The notes below the pieces were generated by a model. The model saw nothing but the letters and a program-made list of their open reading frames with translations, ran no database searches and was not told the DNA's origin. From Dicyema japonicum (Eukaryota; Dicyemida; Rhombozoa; Dicyemidae), in the NCBI GenBank assembly GCA_011109175.1, contig RDEW01000009.1, positions 764,875 to 828,874 of the forward strand: a stretch of 64,000 bases of DNA, in the 5' to 3' direction. How positions within the stretch are numbered: the first letter of the stretch is position 1; every line of letters begins with the position of its first letter. Made by a program: the position numbers and the translations under genes. This document shows positions 22,035 through 33,740 of the stretch, one piece after another.

Positions 22035-23137
22035 GTAATATCGGATTTAATAACCCAAAGTCAAAAAAATAATGATTGGCTTTGAAGAAGAAATTATTGT
22101 GGAAAATTGTAGATGCACTCGGAATTAGTGGAGTTAAAGAAAATTTAAAAATTATATTTACAGATTACTTGTTAACTTAACAAAATAAAAGCTTGATAAA
22201 TACTGTCTTTTCATCTCAGATAGTATGTAAACTATTAATAACATTGAATTTAAGACTACTAAAATATCAGAGATTATTTGAATGCATAAAAATGATTTTG
22301 TGAAGATCATATTGAAATAGTGTTATTCAACAGCCCCTTTAAATGAACCAAGTTTTTCTATGTTAGGTTTAATAACTGATTGTTAATAAAATGAAAAAAG
22401 TCAAAAATTTCTGTCGTAAAATGTTAAAAGGTTGAAAATTTATTAAAACTTTTGTCAAAAAATGCTCTACCTATTAAAGAAAATTTTAGCCGGTCTAAAG
22501 TCGGTTGACGAATATTGAATAAGACCTGTTTAAGTTGATTCAGTAAATGAATTTTTAATCATTGGTGATTTGCATATAACCTAAAGGATGTTGATGAGTT
22601 GAGTATATTGGCTATTAGGTTTTTGAAATCATAAAGTGTTAGTGGTCTTATTTTATATTATCTTAAATTCTCTTTGAGAACGAACAAGTATGAATGAATG
22701 AAATTTATTTAACCAGGAAATGACAGGAGAAACGTTCAGGTTTATCGATCACGAGTGTTACCTTGAGACTTGGGTTCTCCATCATTAAAGTTTGTTCCAC
22801 CACTCAGACATATGAAAAAAAATGTTCGAAAACATTAAATCCTCTTCTCTGCAGTCTGTATTGTATTGGTTTTATTAGCGAGTCTTCCCAATTTATCAAA
22901 CTTCCTCGAGCCTAAGAGTAATTATAATTGCCTCTGATTTTTCAGGTAGTGAGATAATCCGTATGTCTGTTAGGATTACATCAGCCACGTAGATCACCAA
23001 TAAGTTTTAATTATTAATCCTAACTGACATAATTCACGTGGATAACTCTTATTAAATAATTGTACTGTAAGAAAAAGTTTTAAATTTGGTTTTTAACAAC
23101 TTCCAACAAGGTTTAATGATAAACTAATAAACTTAAT
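22035..23137. other. AT-rich intergenic stretch, nothing recognised
   Basis: No conserved protein, RNA or transposon signature could be recognised between the tandem repeat and the end of DMC1. Confidence 0.45.
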
Positions 23138-24430
23138 CTAGTCCTTAGCGTCAGAGATTCCACCGTCTGTAATTGAGAACGTGGCTTCATTTTCTCCAAA
23201 TTCAGGACTACCAACAGATCACATTAAATACCTATCAAAAATTTTTGCTATTCTATTCTCAGCTCTCCCTTTCCTTAGAGAGACACGAGTTGTGCTTGCA
23301 TGAGCTAAAACGTGCCCTCCAATTGGTTTCTTAGGATCCGCTTGAAAACTAGTGATTTATCCCCTCATTAAAACCTCATTCCTGCCCCCGGATCTGAAGT
23401 CATTTGATTTGTTATCATCACAGCAACGTTGTACTCTAATGTCACTCACAACAAAACCTTCTGATATCTTCTGCAAACGGATAAAAATTGCCCCAATTTC
23501 TGCTGCCTATCGGCGAGTTCCCCCTCTTCCAGAGTAGTCCACACGGAATAAAGCCATAATCGAGTCCACAATATGACATAGTTTAATAATTCTAACCAAA
23601 AGTTTAAAAATTCCAGGTTCCTCGTAGAATTTCGCAGCCACGTGGTCCATAATCTCCATCTGATGCTCGCCTATCGTTAAAGGGAGAAACTGGTGTAGAC
23701 ACGTGTGTAAAGAACATTGTCCAAACACCTCGTCTAAATTGACCTTAATCTGGAAGCAATTGTGTGCAGCCTTGCTGGACGGCTTAAATTGATTTATTAT
23801 GACAACAATGTGTTCTCTGTGTCGATGTACATAACTTTCCCGCCATTCAGTTGGCCGGTTGACTGACTTATTTGGGAACTCACTAATTTTTACTAATTGG
23901 ACAGATACCACATAAAGTGTGGGCGAGTTGGGTTTTTCCGCATCTAAATTCGCCAAAAAACTCGGTGATTGACATGCTTTCTATTCCACCGCCCAAAATG
24001 TTGCTAAATTACAATGTCTTGCTTACTCAAGATCAGTGCTTCCTGTTTGGACTCGATAACACTGCTCTCGCCTTAGTGAAAACTCAGAGGCTGTCAAAAA
24101 TGAACTATCCTTGGAAATAACTATATTAATACGTTTATTTTTCTCGCACTTTCCTTTATTTTTTCTACCTTGGCTTCTGAGATTCCTTTAATTGCCAACA
24201 GTTTTTTTGGTTGTAGCCATTTGAATGCCCTTAATTGTGCATATTCCGGCTGCCTTCAGCTTTTTAATATCAGCCACATTCTATGAAATTTAATAAATAG
24301 AGACTATTCCGCAGTTTTCTAAAACATCTATATCGTGGTATCCAACAAACTATGGAAATAAAGTTAGTAAATACAATTTCTTCATTATTTACTGAGGATT
24401 CCAATTGTGATTGTTTGCAGACATTAATGA
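23138..24430 (-). CDS. DMC1: Meiotic recombinase DMC1 (RecA/RAD51 family)
   Basis: DMC1 forms filaments on single-stranded DNA and performs strand exchange between homologues in meiosis. Minus-strand exons give [20 protein letters not shown] (helix-hairpin-helix domain), [16 protein letters not shown], Walker [41 protein letters not shown], Walker [33 protein letters not shown] (loop region), [20 protein letters not shown] and a C-terminus GGISDAKD at 23140. EHQME..D.VAAKF, ADPKKP and ASTTR favour DMC1 over RAD51. Introns are 20-26 nt; the shortest is 23671-23690. Several one-base slips occur, for example the G run near 23521, near 23500 and near 23727-23745. The start is unresolved: an exon coding [12 protein letters not shown] is clear, but the first codon beyond 24360 is not. 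Confidence 0.9.
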
Positions 24431-24689
24431 TCTATTAATGCTATAAAAATACACACTAATCAATATGCAAAATGAATTTTTTCCCGCTCTTGAAGATAAA
24501 GTTTATTTAATTGGTTCTCCCCTAACAAATTAAAAAAATTACTAAAACAAAAAATATTAAAACTTTATTATTTACAACACTTACTTAATTCAAGTTGCCC
24601 ATCTAATGGTCTTTTTTAATAAATTCTATCAAAAAGATTTGGGCACCGCCGCGTGGCGCCATGTGGTGCTTCGTGGATAATTGGTGAAG

Positions 24690-24860
24690 TTTCTGTTTGT
24701 TCGTCTGTTCTTTCTTTCTCTTCCTATTAGAGTGGCGTCATGTGATCCACTTTTCTAGGTGGCGCCCAGTGCCAGGCCGGCACGAAAAAAGGATCATTTG
24801 CTCTCCCCACTCCACTGGAGGGGATTCCACAACTGCAACTATGGATGTCTTACCCTTTAT
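24690..24860 (+). repeat. Dispersed repeat (family D), copy 2
   Basis: Second copy of the unit at 19150-19330, same orientation, with the shared words GAGTGGCGTCATGTGATCCA and AAAGGATCATTTGCTCTCCC. It lies between DMC1 and the pogo-like element. Confidence 0.7.
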
Positions 24861-24969
24861 GTTGATTCCGGATGGACTCTAGATTTATTAATATTCAGAT
24901 AGTTAATATTTAAGGATTTTTAAATCCAAAAAGTATTACGGATTATAAGCAATCATCACTTCATAACTA

Positions 24970-26052
24970 CAGTAAACCCCCATTAATCCGAACTTCAATA
25001 ACCCGAATTTTTTTGATGAGTCAGCAAAATTTTATTAAGTTTCCACACAAACAGGCTTCAATAAACCGAAACTTCATAATTTGCAATCCGAAAGACATTT
25101 ATTAAAAATTTCAGATTAATTTATTTTATATATATTTTAACTTTTTAATGTTTCATCAGCTATCCTATTATTATTATTTTTATTAAAAAGCACTCCGAGA
25201 AAACATAAAATTAGTAAAGTTTCCTTTGTGCCGTATTTCTAATCACCCTCTCCGTCAGCCTCGACCATAATCCTCTGTTGCGCGCTAGTTCCCTTAGGTA
25301 GTCTAGGTCGTCCGCCATTTCCATTATAATGTTAGATGCTGCCCACACTCTTGTAACACAGTGAATCAGGTCCTGATGGACTGCAATAATGTCGACAGGC
25401 CGATAAGAGGGTAAAAGGTGGAATTTTCTAAACAGTTTCTGAAAATTGTAAGGTCGTTTTTGTCTCTTGTAGACAGCAGACAGAGACGTCGTATTTTGTT
25501 AGATCGCATGGCAGTTGGTTGTTTCTTGTAAAGGTTGTTTAAGTCCTCTGCAATTAAAAGATCCCAGAGTGAACGGAGAAGTCGGTAAGGAATACGAATA
25601 GCTATCCTATTGATGAATTAAAATGTTAAGAACAAGTTTTTTACTATCTTGGATTATATGGAAGCTCTTGATTTGGAAAAAGAATTTTTTGTGAATTTTC
25701 GGAAGGTCATCATTATGGTACAGGGACAATTAAATGTCTTGATTAATTTGTGAATGAAGATATCATGCAAGATTCTGTTTTAAATAAGTACAGAAAGAAC
25801 TGGAAAAACTTGCTAATGAAGGAGAAATAACTCAAACAGAAATGCTCAACCAGAACGAAGTCGTTATTTTTTGTGAAGATTATAATGTCAACGAAAAAAC
25901 TATTAATGCTGAAAATGGAGAGATTATTATATATGAAAACATAAATATTTAATTACAATGAAATTATTATATTTATTCCCCTCACAATCCGACAACCTTC
26001 ACAATCCGAAAGACATTCAAATTTTTTTGTTCGGATTAATGAGGGTTTACTG
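24970..26052 (+). mobile_element. pogo/Tigger-like transposon, TA-flanked, with internal LINE debris
   Basis: The left end CAGTAAACCCCCATTAATCC and the right end, read inward, CAGTAAACCCTCATTAATCC are near-perfect terminal inverted repeats, each flanked by TA (24968-24969 and 26053-26054). Near the right end a plus-strand frame reads GEITQTEMLNQNEVVIFCED followed by an acidic end, like a pogo transposase tail. The 25200-25400 part, on the minus strand, instead encodes ARNRGLWSRLTERVIRN, a LINE C-terminal tail also seen near 57.0 kb. The element is thus a deleted pogo copy carrying a LINE fragment. Confidence 0.8.
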
Positions 26053-26375
26053 TATACTAAAAACTGAATGTTAAATCGCAACAACTAATTTACAGGATAT
26101 TGGATTGCAATAGCTATGAGGAAAAGAGATAATTGTGAAAAGGGATGGCTGAAATTATTAGAAAAATGTGCTATAAATCATGTGGCGCAATGTCATAAGT
26201 GCCGGGCAAAGTCCTGATGGCCCCGGGTTTTAATCTCGTTGCTGTACATTCCGGTGAAGGATCCGCGCATTCATGATACTATGGGTATGACGAGTGACGC
26301 CGTCAACAGTGAATACTTCACTGTTGAACCAGATCGTCTGATTAGGACTTACACCCAAGAAAAAGAAAAAAAGTA

Positions 26376-26574
26376 CAGTAAAACCTCTCGAATCCGCCAA
26401 ATTTGTGACCTGGTAAATTACGGCGGATTCGAGAGACAAATTTAAATTTTTTATTAATTAATAAAATGCATTTTTTTAATTTTAACGAATAATTAAAAAA
26501 TGAAAACATTAATTTCCTTTAAAATAATTAGTATTCTTGGATTCGAGAGACGACGGATTCGAGAGGTTTTATTG
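26376..26574. mobile_element. 199-bp MITE of a pogo-like family
   Basis: Ends CAGTAAAACCTCTCGAATCC and, read inward from the other side, CAATAAAACCTCTCGAATCC form terminal inverted repeats; the left one is preceded by TA. Inside, GGCGGATTCGAGAGACAAAT repeats the same word in the opposite orientation. There is no coding capacity. One end of a related copy lies at 47779-47870 (CAGTAAAGTCTCTCGAATCC). Confidence 0.8.
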
Positions 26575-27000
26575 CAGTTGAAAGACATTCCTTGGTTCCT
26601 TCCTTTCTAAGATTATAACAGTTCTTTGCTCATATAAGGTGTGAGGAGACGAAAAAAATATATTGAAAAATACAAATATGATTAGGAGACGTATTAGTCA
26701 CTGAAGGCATGAACTGCACGTCTCGCGCGAGATTTTTCCACCTCGGATGTGTGAGAATGCTGGGTCCTTTTAAAAATGGGTCTGCGCGTGTTGCATGGAT
26801 GTCAATTCCATTCGGAACTGTCAATTTGTTGAAGTAAACAACTTCTCGTACCCTTTTTGCTACGCTTATCGGAGAATCGGAAAGCTACATGGATTACACA
26901 AATATAATTATATTCATCTGCGCGTGTTGCAGGATCTTTTAAAAATGGTTCTGCGCGTGTTGCGCATCAAAAAATTAAAGGGTAGTGATTAAATGTTATG

Positions 27001-27310
27001 TTATGTTGTCCAATTAAGTCGTGTCCAACCCTTGGAGATCTCATGAACGAGTTTCCTCCACTCTCCCCAATCCGTTGCAATTTGGAATAGCCTTGATATA
27101 GGCATTCCCTTGACGTCTTCCACCGTGGATAGCCACCGAGTCCTTGGTCGGCCAGGTCTTCTCTTCCCAGTAATATTGCTCATCATAATGGTTCTTTCCA
27201 GTGAATCAGAGCGGACAACATGCCCAAAGAACGTCAATCTGTGTTTTACGATTCTTCCTTCTAGCGAAATGTCAGTCTCTACCCGTTTGAGTACATCAAT
27301 GAGTGATTAA
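27001..27310 (-). pseudogene. LINE reverse transcriptase C-terminal tail
   Basis: Minus-strand frame with LTFFGHVVRSDSLERTIMMS and GKRRPGRPRTRWLSTVEDVK, then WGEWRKLVHEISKGWTRLN. The pattern FGHV.R, then G.RRPGRPR..W, then W..LV is the standard C-terminus of many APE-type LINE proteins. The upstream RT domain is absent, so this is a relic, although this last exon-like piece is open. Confidence 0.8.
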
Positions 27311-27639
27311 ATAACTATTTTTTAAAAAATAATAAAAAATAATATATCAGAATTAATCTTCCCTTCCCTTGAAGAGAAATGAGTTTGACACCCTCTCTCC
27401 TGCAGGAAGAATACAGGCAGATTTACCAGACACATGGCCTTAACGAAGTGGTTAGACAAGCTTTGGACGCTGCCAGACACCACCTCCATGCTCGAACCTG
27501 TCGGTCTTGGCAAACGTGACGGAAAATGACCAGATGAGATAACAATCTTTCTCTTGCGTGCATTTTATAAGCTGATGAAAAAATGCATTAATCAAAAACA
27601 AGGGAAGTATAAGAAAAATAGATTGTTAAAAGGGAAAGG

Positions 27640-29150
27640 TGTCACGGTACTAGAAAATAAGCTCCCATAAACAAATTTCTCAATAAAAATGGATTGTTTA
27701 CCTCGTGGGTTGATGTAAAGAAAGCTTTTGACGATGTGGATGATAATTTTCTAATGGAGGTCCTAGAAAAAATCAGGAATTCATTAATAGATTGTTGTTG
27801 TAATAAGATTTCTTATTTTACAATGGAAAGTGAGACTTAAATAATGAAAATGTTTACGATATTTTTATTGAAGGAGGGGGATAGTCTTTACCCAATCATT
27901 CATCTACTAAGTTTCACTCCTGAATGAGGATCAATCGGTAACCACCTTCATTCTATCGAGGATCTAAAAGTTGTCTCGAATAACGAAGATGTTGTTAAAT
28001 TATGGAAGATGAATTTATTTTTCAATTTATTGAAAAGAAACTGGAAAAATCTTTAATTTCAACTCCTAAACCAAATTCATCTTTTTTTTGTGAGGGCTTT
28101 CGGAACTTATTTTTGATTTAAAGAACCTAAGTTTGGCGAGTTGCAGAAGTGTCGCAATTCATGTCGAATTTTACAAAAAATTCATTTGCCTACAATTGAA
28201 GAATATTTGCTACATAAATATTTCTGTGTCTGAATGTTGAATTTGATATTAAGACACTAAGCCAATAACAATTTATTGAAGAATAAAACCAAATAGTTAA
28301 AGGCTACTGGCTGCTCTCAGGATTGAGAGCGCATTTCCCCTTACGATCTGTAAGGAGATGCGCTCAATGAGAGCCAGCCCTTCTCTCTGACATCCCTCTT
28401 CCTTTAGCGACTAACGATCCAATTTTGTTGAGCAGACACTAAGTGAACTACTACTCGACGTACTCAGATCAAATAAATAAGAAGAGTCTCCACTGTCCTA
28501 TACAAAAATTTGGACGAGGAATAGCAAATGTTATGAACTCTTCTCATTGGCTATCAGGGAAAATAATTTTTTCGTTCCGAAAACCTTATATTGGCTGATT
28601 CAGGACAGAAAATTTGCTATATGCTGAACTTAGTGCAGTCTTTGGGTTCTCCAAGTAATGACTACACTAGATGCGAGAAAAACGCTTCATGGCGACTATA
28701 TTGGCCTAAAGAACAAAAAGAAGCTCAAGACTCACTCTTTACAAACTTTGGTTTTGAATGAGAATGTCGAAATAATAGTGGACACTTTTTTGAAACAAAA
28801 TCAACACAATAAAACAGATCTGTTCGTGTTTGATAAAAACATTTTATTCCTTGTTGAAGTGGGAGTAACGTTATCAGAAAATTTACAACAAATTGGATTG
28901 AGAAAATATGACATTTATCTAAGAATTTAAGTTAACTTACCGTGCTAAGGTATAGGTTGTCCCAATAGTCTTCACTTGGGATGTTCTTGTGACTTTTTCA
29001 AAATATGCGACCTCTGAATATACGCGAGAGGACATATTATATTCATCATTGTTTTCAAAGATCTCGGAAAGTATGGTTTTAAATAAACAAAGAACCAGTT
29101 CTTGGGAACACAAAGTTCGATTCAAATGTATGATTAAGGACATCTATTAC
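27640..29150 (+). pseudogene. Degraded LINE of the restriction-like-endonuclease type
   Basis: SWVDVKKAFDDVDDNFLMEV at 27700-27765 corresponds to WVDVKKAYDSVDHSYLVE of the 48-kb element. The LHSIEDLKVVS segment (about 27950-27975) matches its catalytic HLLFIDDLKMYA, with one aspartate changed to glutamate. After the hairpin repeat at 28303-28440 homology resumes: KKLKTHSLQTLV, then KTDLFVFDKNILFLVEVGVT, equivalent to the PD...E endonuclease segment, then VVPIVFTWD. Stops and shifts are frequent. It is a dead, diverged family member interrupted by a family C repeat. Confidence 0.8.
28303..28440 (+). repeat. Hairpin-bearing repeat (family C), copy 2, long stem
   Basis: GGCTGCTCTCAGGATTGAGA (28309 on) and its partner around TGCGCTCAATGAGAGCCAGC form a hairpin of about 70 nt; the upper stem CCTTAC/GTAAGG closes the five-base loop GATCT. 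The tail after the hairpin matches copy 1 (CTCTGACATCCCTCTTCCTT...AACGATCCAATT). It is inserted in the LINE relic. Confidence 0.8.
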
Positions 29151-29949
29151 CACCAGACTTGTGTGAAAGTCTTCCCGTTCCCATCGTCTCACTCATATCT
29201 GAAAATGACACAGAAAAAGACAAGCTTTAGTCATGATAGTTTAGTGACCAGTCACGTGAGTTCAATGAGTCTTAATTAAAGAATTAAGATAATTAAATTA
29301 TAAAAAATTTACTAATTACACTCCGACCTCGTTTTGGAGAAACCAAAACTGCGAGGAAAACCTCGATTTTGGGGAGATTTTATCTGATGAAATTTTCTTT
29401 TTGTTCAATCTTGTAAGTAATGCCAAAATTATTAATTTTTAAATTTATTTTAGAAAATTTAGAAGGGGTATGAGCAGGAAGTTAAATCAAAATGAAAAAA
29501 TTAGAATATGCAAAAAATACAGTCAGATTTGTATAAATATTCATATATTTGTGAGAATATGGCATCTTTAAAGGAAGTCTATACCTACTTAAAAGGGAAG
29601 AAATCCCATGTGAAGACTGCTCTACGTTAAATTGGGTAAATAGGCACCAATTAAATAAGAAAGTTGGTGAATTTTTAGTTCTTGAGATTCAATGGTTTCC
29701 CGATCAATGAACCAACATTAAAATTTATTGCTTGTAAAATTGAAAAAAAGCATTCCGATATAAATACTTATTGCATGATGGCTATACTGGAAGGTGATCT
29801 CAACTCCAAGAGCACATCCTTTGGCTGCAAGAAGAGTAACAGGATGGCTAGCTCCTGATGAAGCTATCTAAAGGCCTAGGAGTAAAAGTCCTTACATTGA
29901 AAGAGGATAACGATTTCTCTCCATACAGAGTGACAAGCTTAGTTTCTTT

Positions 29950-31204
29950 TGATTTCCCCTTCTATTTCAGAATACGCCGATAGCAATTACTCTTCCAGAT
30001 ATTGGCAGTGACCACATTCCATTGCTAATATCCGTGGATATGAAAGTGATTAATGAACTTGGAGTCTTTGTCGGTTACGATACCAAGGATCTAAACTGGA
30101 ATCACTATAGGATGTTTATCTCAAAAGAATTAATGTTATGGCATAACGAGCCCAAGAGTCGTCTGGAAATTCATAAAACAAGTAAATGAGTAACGGATCT
30201 GATATTATACTATCTGGACAACTTTGCTAGAAAAATATAATCAGGAAACGATAATATTGTCACTATTCCATGGCACATCAAGAAAATTGTGTTGAAAAAA
30301 AATAATCTAAAGGCTAAACTGAGGAAATGCGTAGACCCAAAGTACCGCTTAGCCTTGTCTCACAAAATCGGCGAACTACAAAATCAGCTGTCAGAACAAT
30401 TCAAAAGTTGGAATGAGAATAAGTGGAACTTTAAACTACGGATAATAAACAAACATAATCCCTTTTTTTGGAAGGTATACCGAAGATTGAAGATCCCAGA
30501 GTCAATCACAAAGAAGAATATGCAAAAGAAACCGGATGGCAAATACTATGCTGAAGAAAAAATACCTCTAGTTTTTGAGATACAACTTTAAAATACATTT
30601 GTTGTGGACGATGATGTCATCGCGGAGAAGACTTGTTACGAACCATTGTCAGAGAAAACAGCATTTATAGAGATCTCTCTAGAAGAGCTGAAGATAGCAA
30701 TAAGAGCTGTCAAGAATAAAGCTGGCAGTGATTTTATAAAAGCTATGATGTTCAAAAAAGCCCAGAAATTTCATTCCAAGTTCTCAAAAATATGTTCAAC
30801 GCATGCATCAAAATTAGTCATGTTCCACACGAATGGAAGAATACTATTTTACGGATGGTAGCGAAAACAGGGACCGAAGAATGATCCTGCTAACTACCGT
30901 CCGATCAGCCTGATTCGGTAAATTTCAGAAATTATGGAAAAAATTGTCTTCTGGAGGCTTACAAATCAGCTGGAAAAAGAAGACTACTTCAGAAATGATC
31001 AATTTGGTTTTCGCCCAGGACGGTCATGCGGTGATTGCTTATTTCATCTCAACTCCGAGTTATGCAAAGCCAGAGAATCCAAATGTTTCCTGAATGTCAT
31101 ATGTCTCGACATATCAAAATTTGACAGTTTTAACCACAGAGTCATAATCGGTCAGTTATCTCAAACGGGAAGCCCAAAGGAACTATACCATTTTTTAAAA
31201 TTTA
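29950..31204 (+). pseudogene. APE-type LINE, 5' half (endonuclease and RT start)
   Basis: ITLPDIGSDHIPLLISVDMK at 29985-30045 contains the SDH(I)P signature of apurinic-type LINE endonucleases. Then come a long lysine-rich linker (30289-30590), DPANYRPISLIR near 30890, IMEKIVFWRLTNQLEKEDYF, FGFRPGRSCGDCLFHLN and VICLDISKFDSFNH (RT motif A). Only scattered stops interrupt it. The frame is cut at about 31204 by the Tc1/mariner element and homology resumes beyond 32390. A short homologue lies at 61.5-61.7 kb. Confidence 0.85.
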
Positions 31205-32390
31205 TTTTGACAATGTGATATTCATTATTGACAATGCGATAAGCAATATTGACATTTTTTGCATCAATTTTAACAATGCGATTTTCAATTTTAACAATTT
31301 TTAAATCTATTTTAACAGTGCAATATACATCTTTGACAATGCAATTAACAATATTAATCAACAACTTAATCAATCCCATTTATTTTCCAACATTCCTGTA
31401 AAATGTCGTATTTTCTCCCGCGTTAGATTTGCTATAGAATAGTCCAAAGTATTTTGTAGTAATTGAACTCTAAATTAGGTCAGGGTTCCATTTCCTGCTG
31501 CAATAACATCATTATGGGGATTGTTGTGATTAAATAAATACGTATTTATCCCAGCCTTAAGAATGGAAAAACAGCCTTCGCATGGATTAAGTTGAGGAGA
31601 ATATGGTGCATCAAATCTTTGTATAGTATGTTCTACTCGTATACCTTCAAAATTTCCTTGTTTTTTATGGATTGGAGCATTATCCATATAAATAATAAGT
31701 TCCTCTCCAGCTATACTGTCAGATAATGCCGTCATAAAATTGATAAATTTCTATTTTATAGATTTAGTGTGTGATTCAATTCTCACAACTGTTCACCCCT
31801 TTTCTTGCCCTTACTGGAACTATCGCACGTGATCTTATATGGGATCGGCCGAATTTTTTTAATGTAAAGAGATTGAAATTTGCTTTGTCCAAATGTATTT
31901 TTCTATTTGTATTACGTTGATAATCCAATTCAAATATTTTTTTTATATTTTCCAGACTATTCTTGGAAATTGGTTCTCTTCGCAGCATTTTGTAGGTAAT
32001 CAATCGGCCATCCTTAATGTTATCGATGGATTATTCTCAATTTTTTTTTCAATTATCAAATTCATATCATCCTTCTACCTCCACATTTACAAACATACGG
32101 ATTTCCACTTTTTACGATGGCTATAGCTGTTGTCCTCTTGACTCCAAGATCTCGAACAAGGTGTGTATAATCGCCACACTCTCCATCCTTATTTATAAGT
32201 GCTCTTCTCGTAGCTACTGATATTCTTAATTTTTTCTTGACATAAAATTGGTACAAGAACAACGAATCAAGAAATATAAAATAAATCACACATCATAGTT
32301 GGAAATTTTATTCACTTGAAGTCAAAATTGATATAAAAATGTCAGAATTGAACTGAAAATGGTATAGTGAATTGTGTTAAAGCGTACCTA
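31205..32390 (-). mobile_element. Tc1/mariner-like transposon nested in a LINE
   Basis: Inserted between two colinear halves of one LINE. The ends contain related, inverted, internally repetitive sequence: TTGACAATGCGAT-type units at 31205-31345 against TCAAAATTGATATAAAAATG / TCAGAATTGAACTGAAAATG near 32320-32360. The minus strand holds the transposase remnant. Exact ends and a TA duplication could not be fixed. Confidence 0.7.
31475..32290 (-). pseudogene. Tc1/mariner (IS630-like) DDE transposase, broken
   Basis: From the 5' side: VATRRALINKDGECGDYTHL and GVKRTTAIAIVKSG, a helix-turn-helix-like start, then IIEKKIENNPSITL..MADR, LDKANFNLFTLKKFGRS followed by a basic segment, then LIIYMDNAPIHKKQGNFEG and RFDAPYSPQLNPCEGCFSIL. 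IYMDNAPIHK and PYSPQLNPCE are the second and third catalytic regions of the DDE superfamily (aspartate in MDNA, E in NPCE). At least two frame breaks separate the pieces, so it is inactive as read. Confidence 0.85.
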
Positions 32391-33240
32391 GAAGGAAGAA
32401 ACTCCTATGTTAGATGCGGACGCTATTTTTCAAATATGATATTATTGAAGAGAGGAGTATCAATAGGATCAATTTTGACCCCTCTATTGTTTAATGTTCT
32501 AATGGCCGGTTTCCCGTCTCCGATTACACCAAATACGAGATCATGATATACGCAGACGACGTGCTACTGTCTGATGTATCGAGATCGAGTATGATCTCAG
32601 AGAGGAGACTCAATGTGTACATGGAAAAGATAAAAGACTGGTGCGGTCTTTATGGTTAAAACTGTCAGAAGAAAAATCTAGTGCAATGAAGTTCTTCGGT
32701 CGAATGGTAAAAAAATCAGAAAAACTCCGTATGCGGAATCAACATTGTGAGCTCCTGAAGTATCTCGGAACAGCTTTTGAGAAATCTGGGAGCACATTGT
32801 GCTATTTTAAACTCAAAAGGAAGAAAGCCCACCATACGATCTTGTGTATGAGGAAATTGATACTCGAAACGGATATCTTTTTATTTGTTTTTTTTCACGT
32901 ACAATCATTCCATCACTCCTCTATGGACTGGAAGGATGGTATTACACTGCATACAAAGAACGTTTTATCTTGCTTCTTAAAAATCGAAAAGAGCAGGGAT
33001 CAAGATTCCCTACACAAAAGGCTCGACGAGAATCTAGATGAAGATAAAAATGTGCTAATAACGTCGATAAGAGATGCATCAGAAAAAAGGATGGAAAACT
33101 TCTAAAAAGAGATGCCATCATTGACTCGTATGTTGCAGCACAGAATAAACAATAAGAGGGGTCTGAGAGCGCAGAGAAGAGTCCAAGCGTTTCCAGGACT
33201 GAAGAATTCAGAGATATCCGGCATGAGGACAACTAACTCC
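32391..33240 (+). pseudogene. APE-type LINE, 3' half (RT palm and thumb)
   Basis: Resumes the LINE interrupted at 31204. AYLEGRNSYVRCG is followed by LKRGVSIGSILTPLLFNVLM (RT motif B), IMIYADDVLLSD at about 32545-32580 (catalytic YADD) and SERRLNVYMEKIKDWCGLYG. The 32641-33105 segment carries the thumb region with several frame changes. Its similarity to the 5.0-5.7 kb relic suggests one family. Confidence 0.85.
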
Positions 33241-33479
33241 CTCTTTAATTTTCCTTGCTAATAAAGTTGTTAAAGTGTATCAATATTCAAACATCCCCAT
33301 AATATTCTAAAAATACGACTTCTTTAATACCGAAATGTCATCAAAAAATAAGACTTTAAAAATCATTTATTGTATGGAAAACAATTATAATAATCCTGTA
33401 GTTCGAATAGACGAAGCTATAAAATAAATCACAATGTGCAACATCATTTTCAAAAAAAGGCGAGACAAAATTAATTAAT

Positions 33480-33740
33480 CAAAATACGAATTCAAACTCA
33501 CCTTCAGATCCGATGTCATCAGACGTTATGTTGATCCAGTTTGGTTCGACATATGTGTGTGAACAACTTTTTTCATTTATGAAATTAACAAAAACTGTTC
33601 AAAGAACAAGATTCACTGATGAAAATTTATCGGCTTTAATAAAAGTCAGGACTACACGAATAGTTGAACCCGACATATCAAAAATTCCACAAAACTTTTG
33701 TGGATTCTTTGGTAATAAATTATTGATTTTCAATTAATTA
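33480..33740 (+). pseudogene. hAT transposase C-terminal fragment
   Basis: The frame reads GSTYVCEQLFSFMKLTKTVQ, RTRFTDENLSALIKVRTT and VEPDISKI, the hAT dimerisation region (Y.CEQ.FS.MK, then R.R.TDE.L). No other part of a transposase is recognisable upstream. It is a different hAT subfamily from the one at 20-21.7 kb, judging by this motif. Confidence 0.8.
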
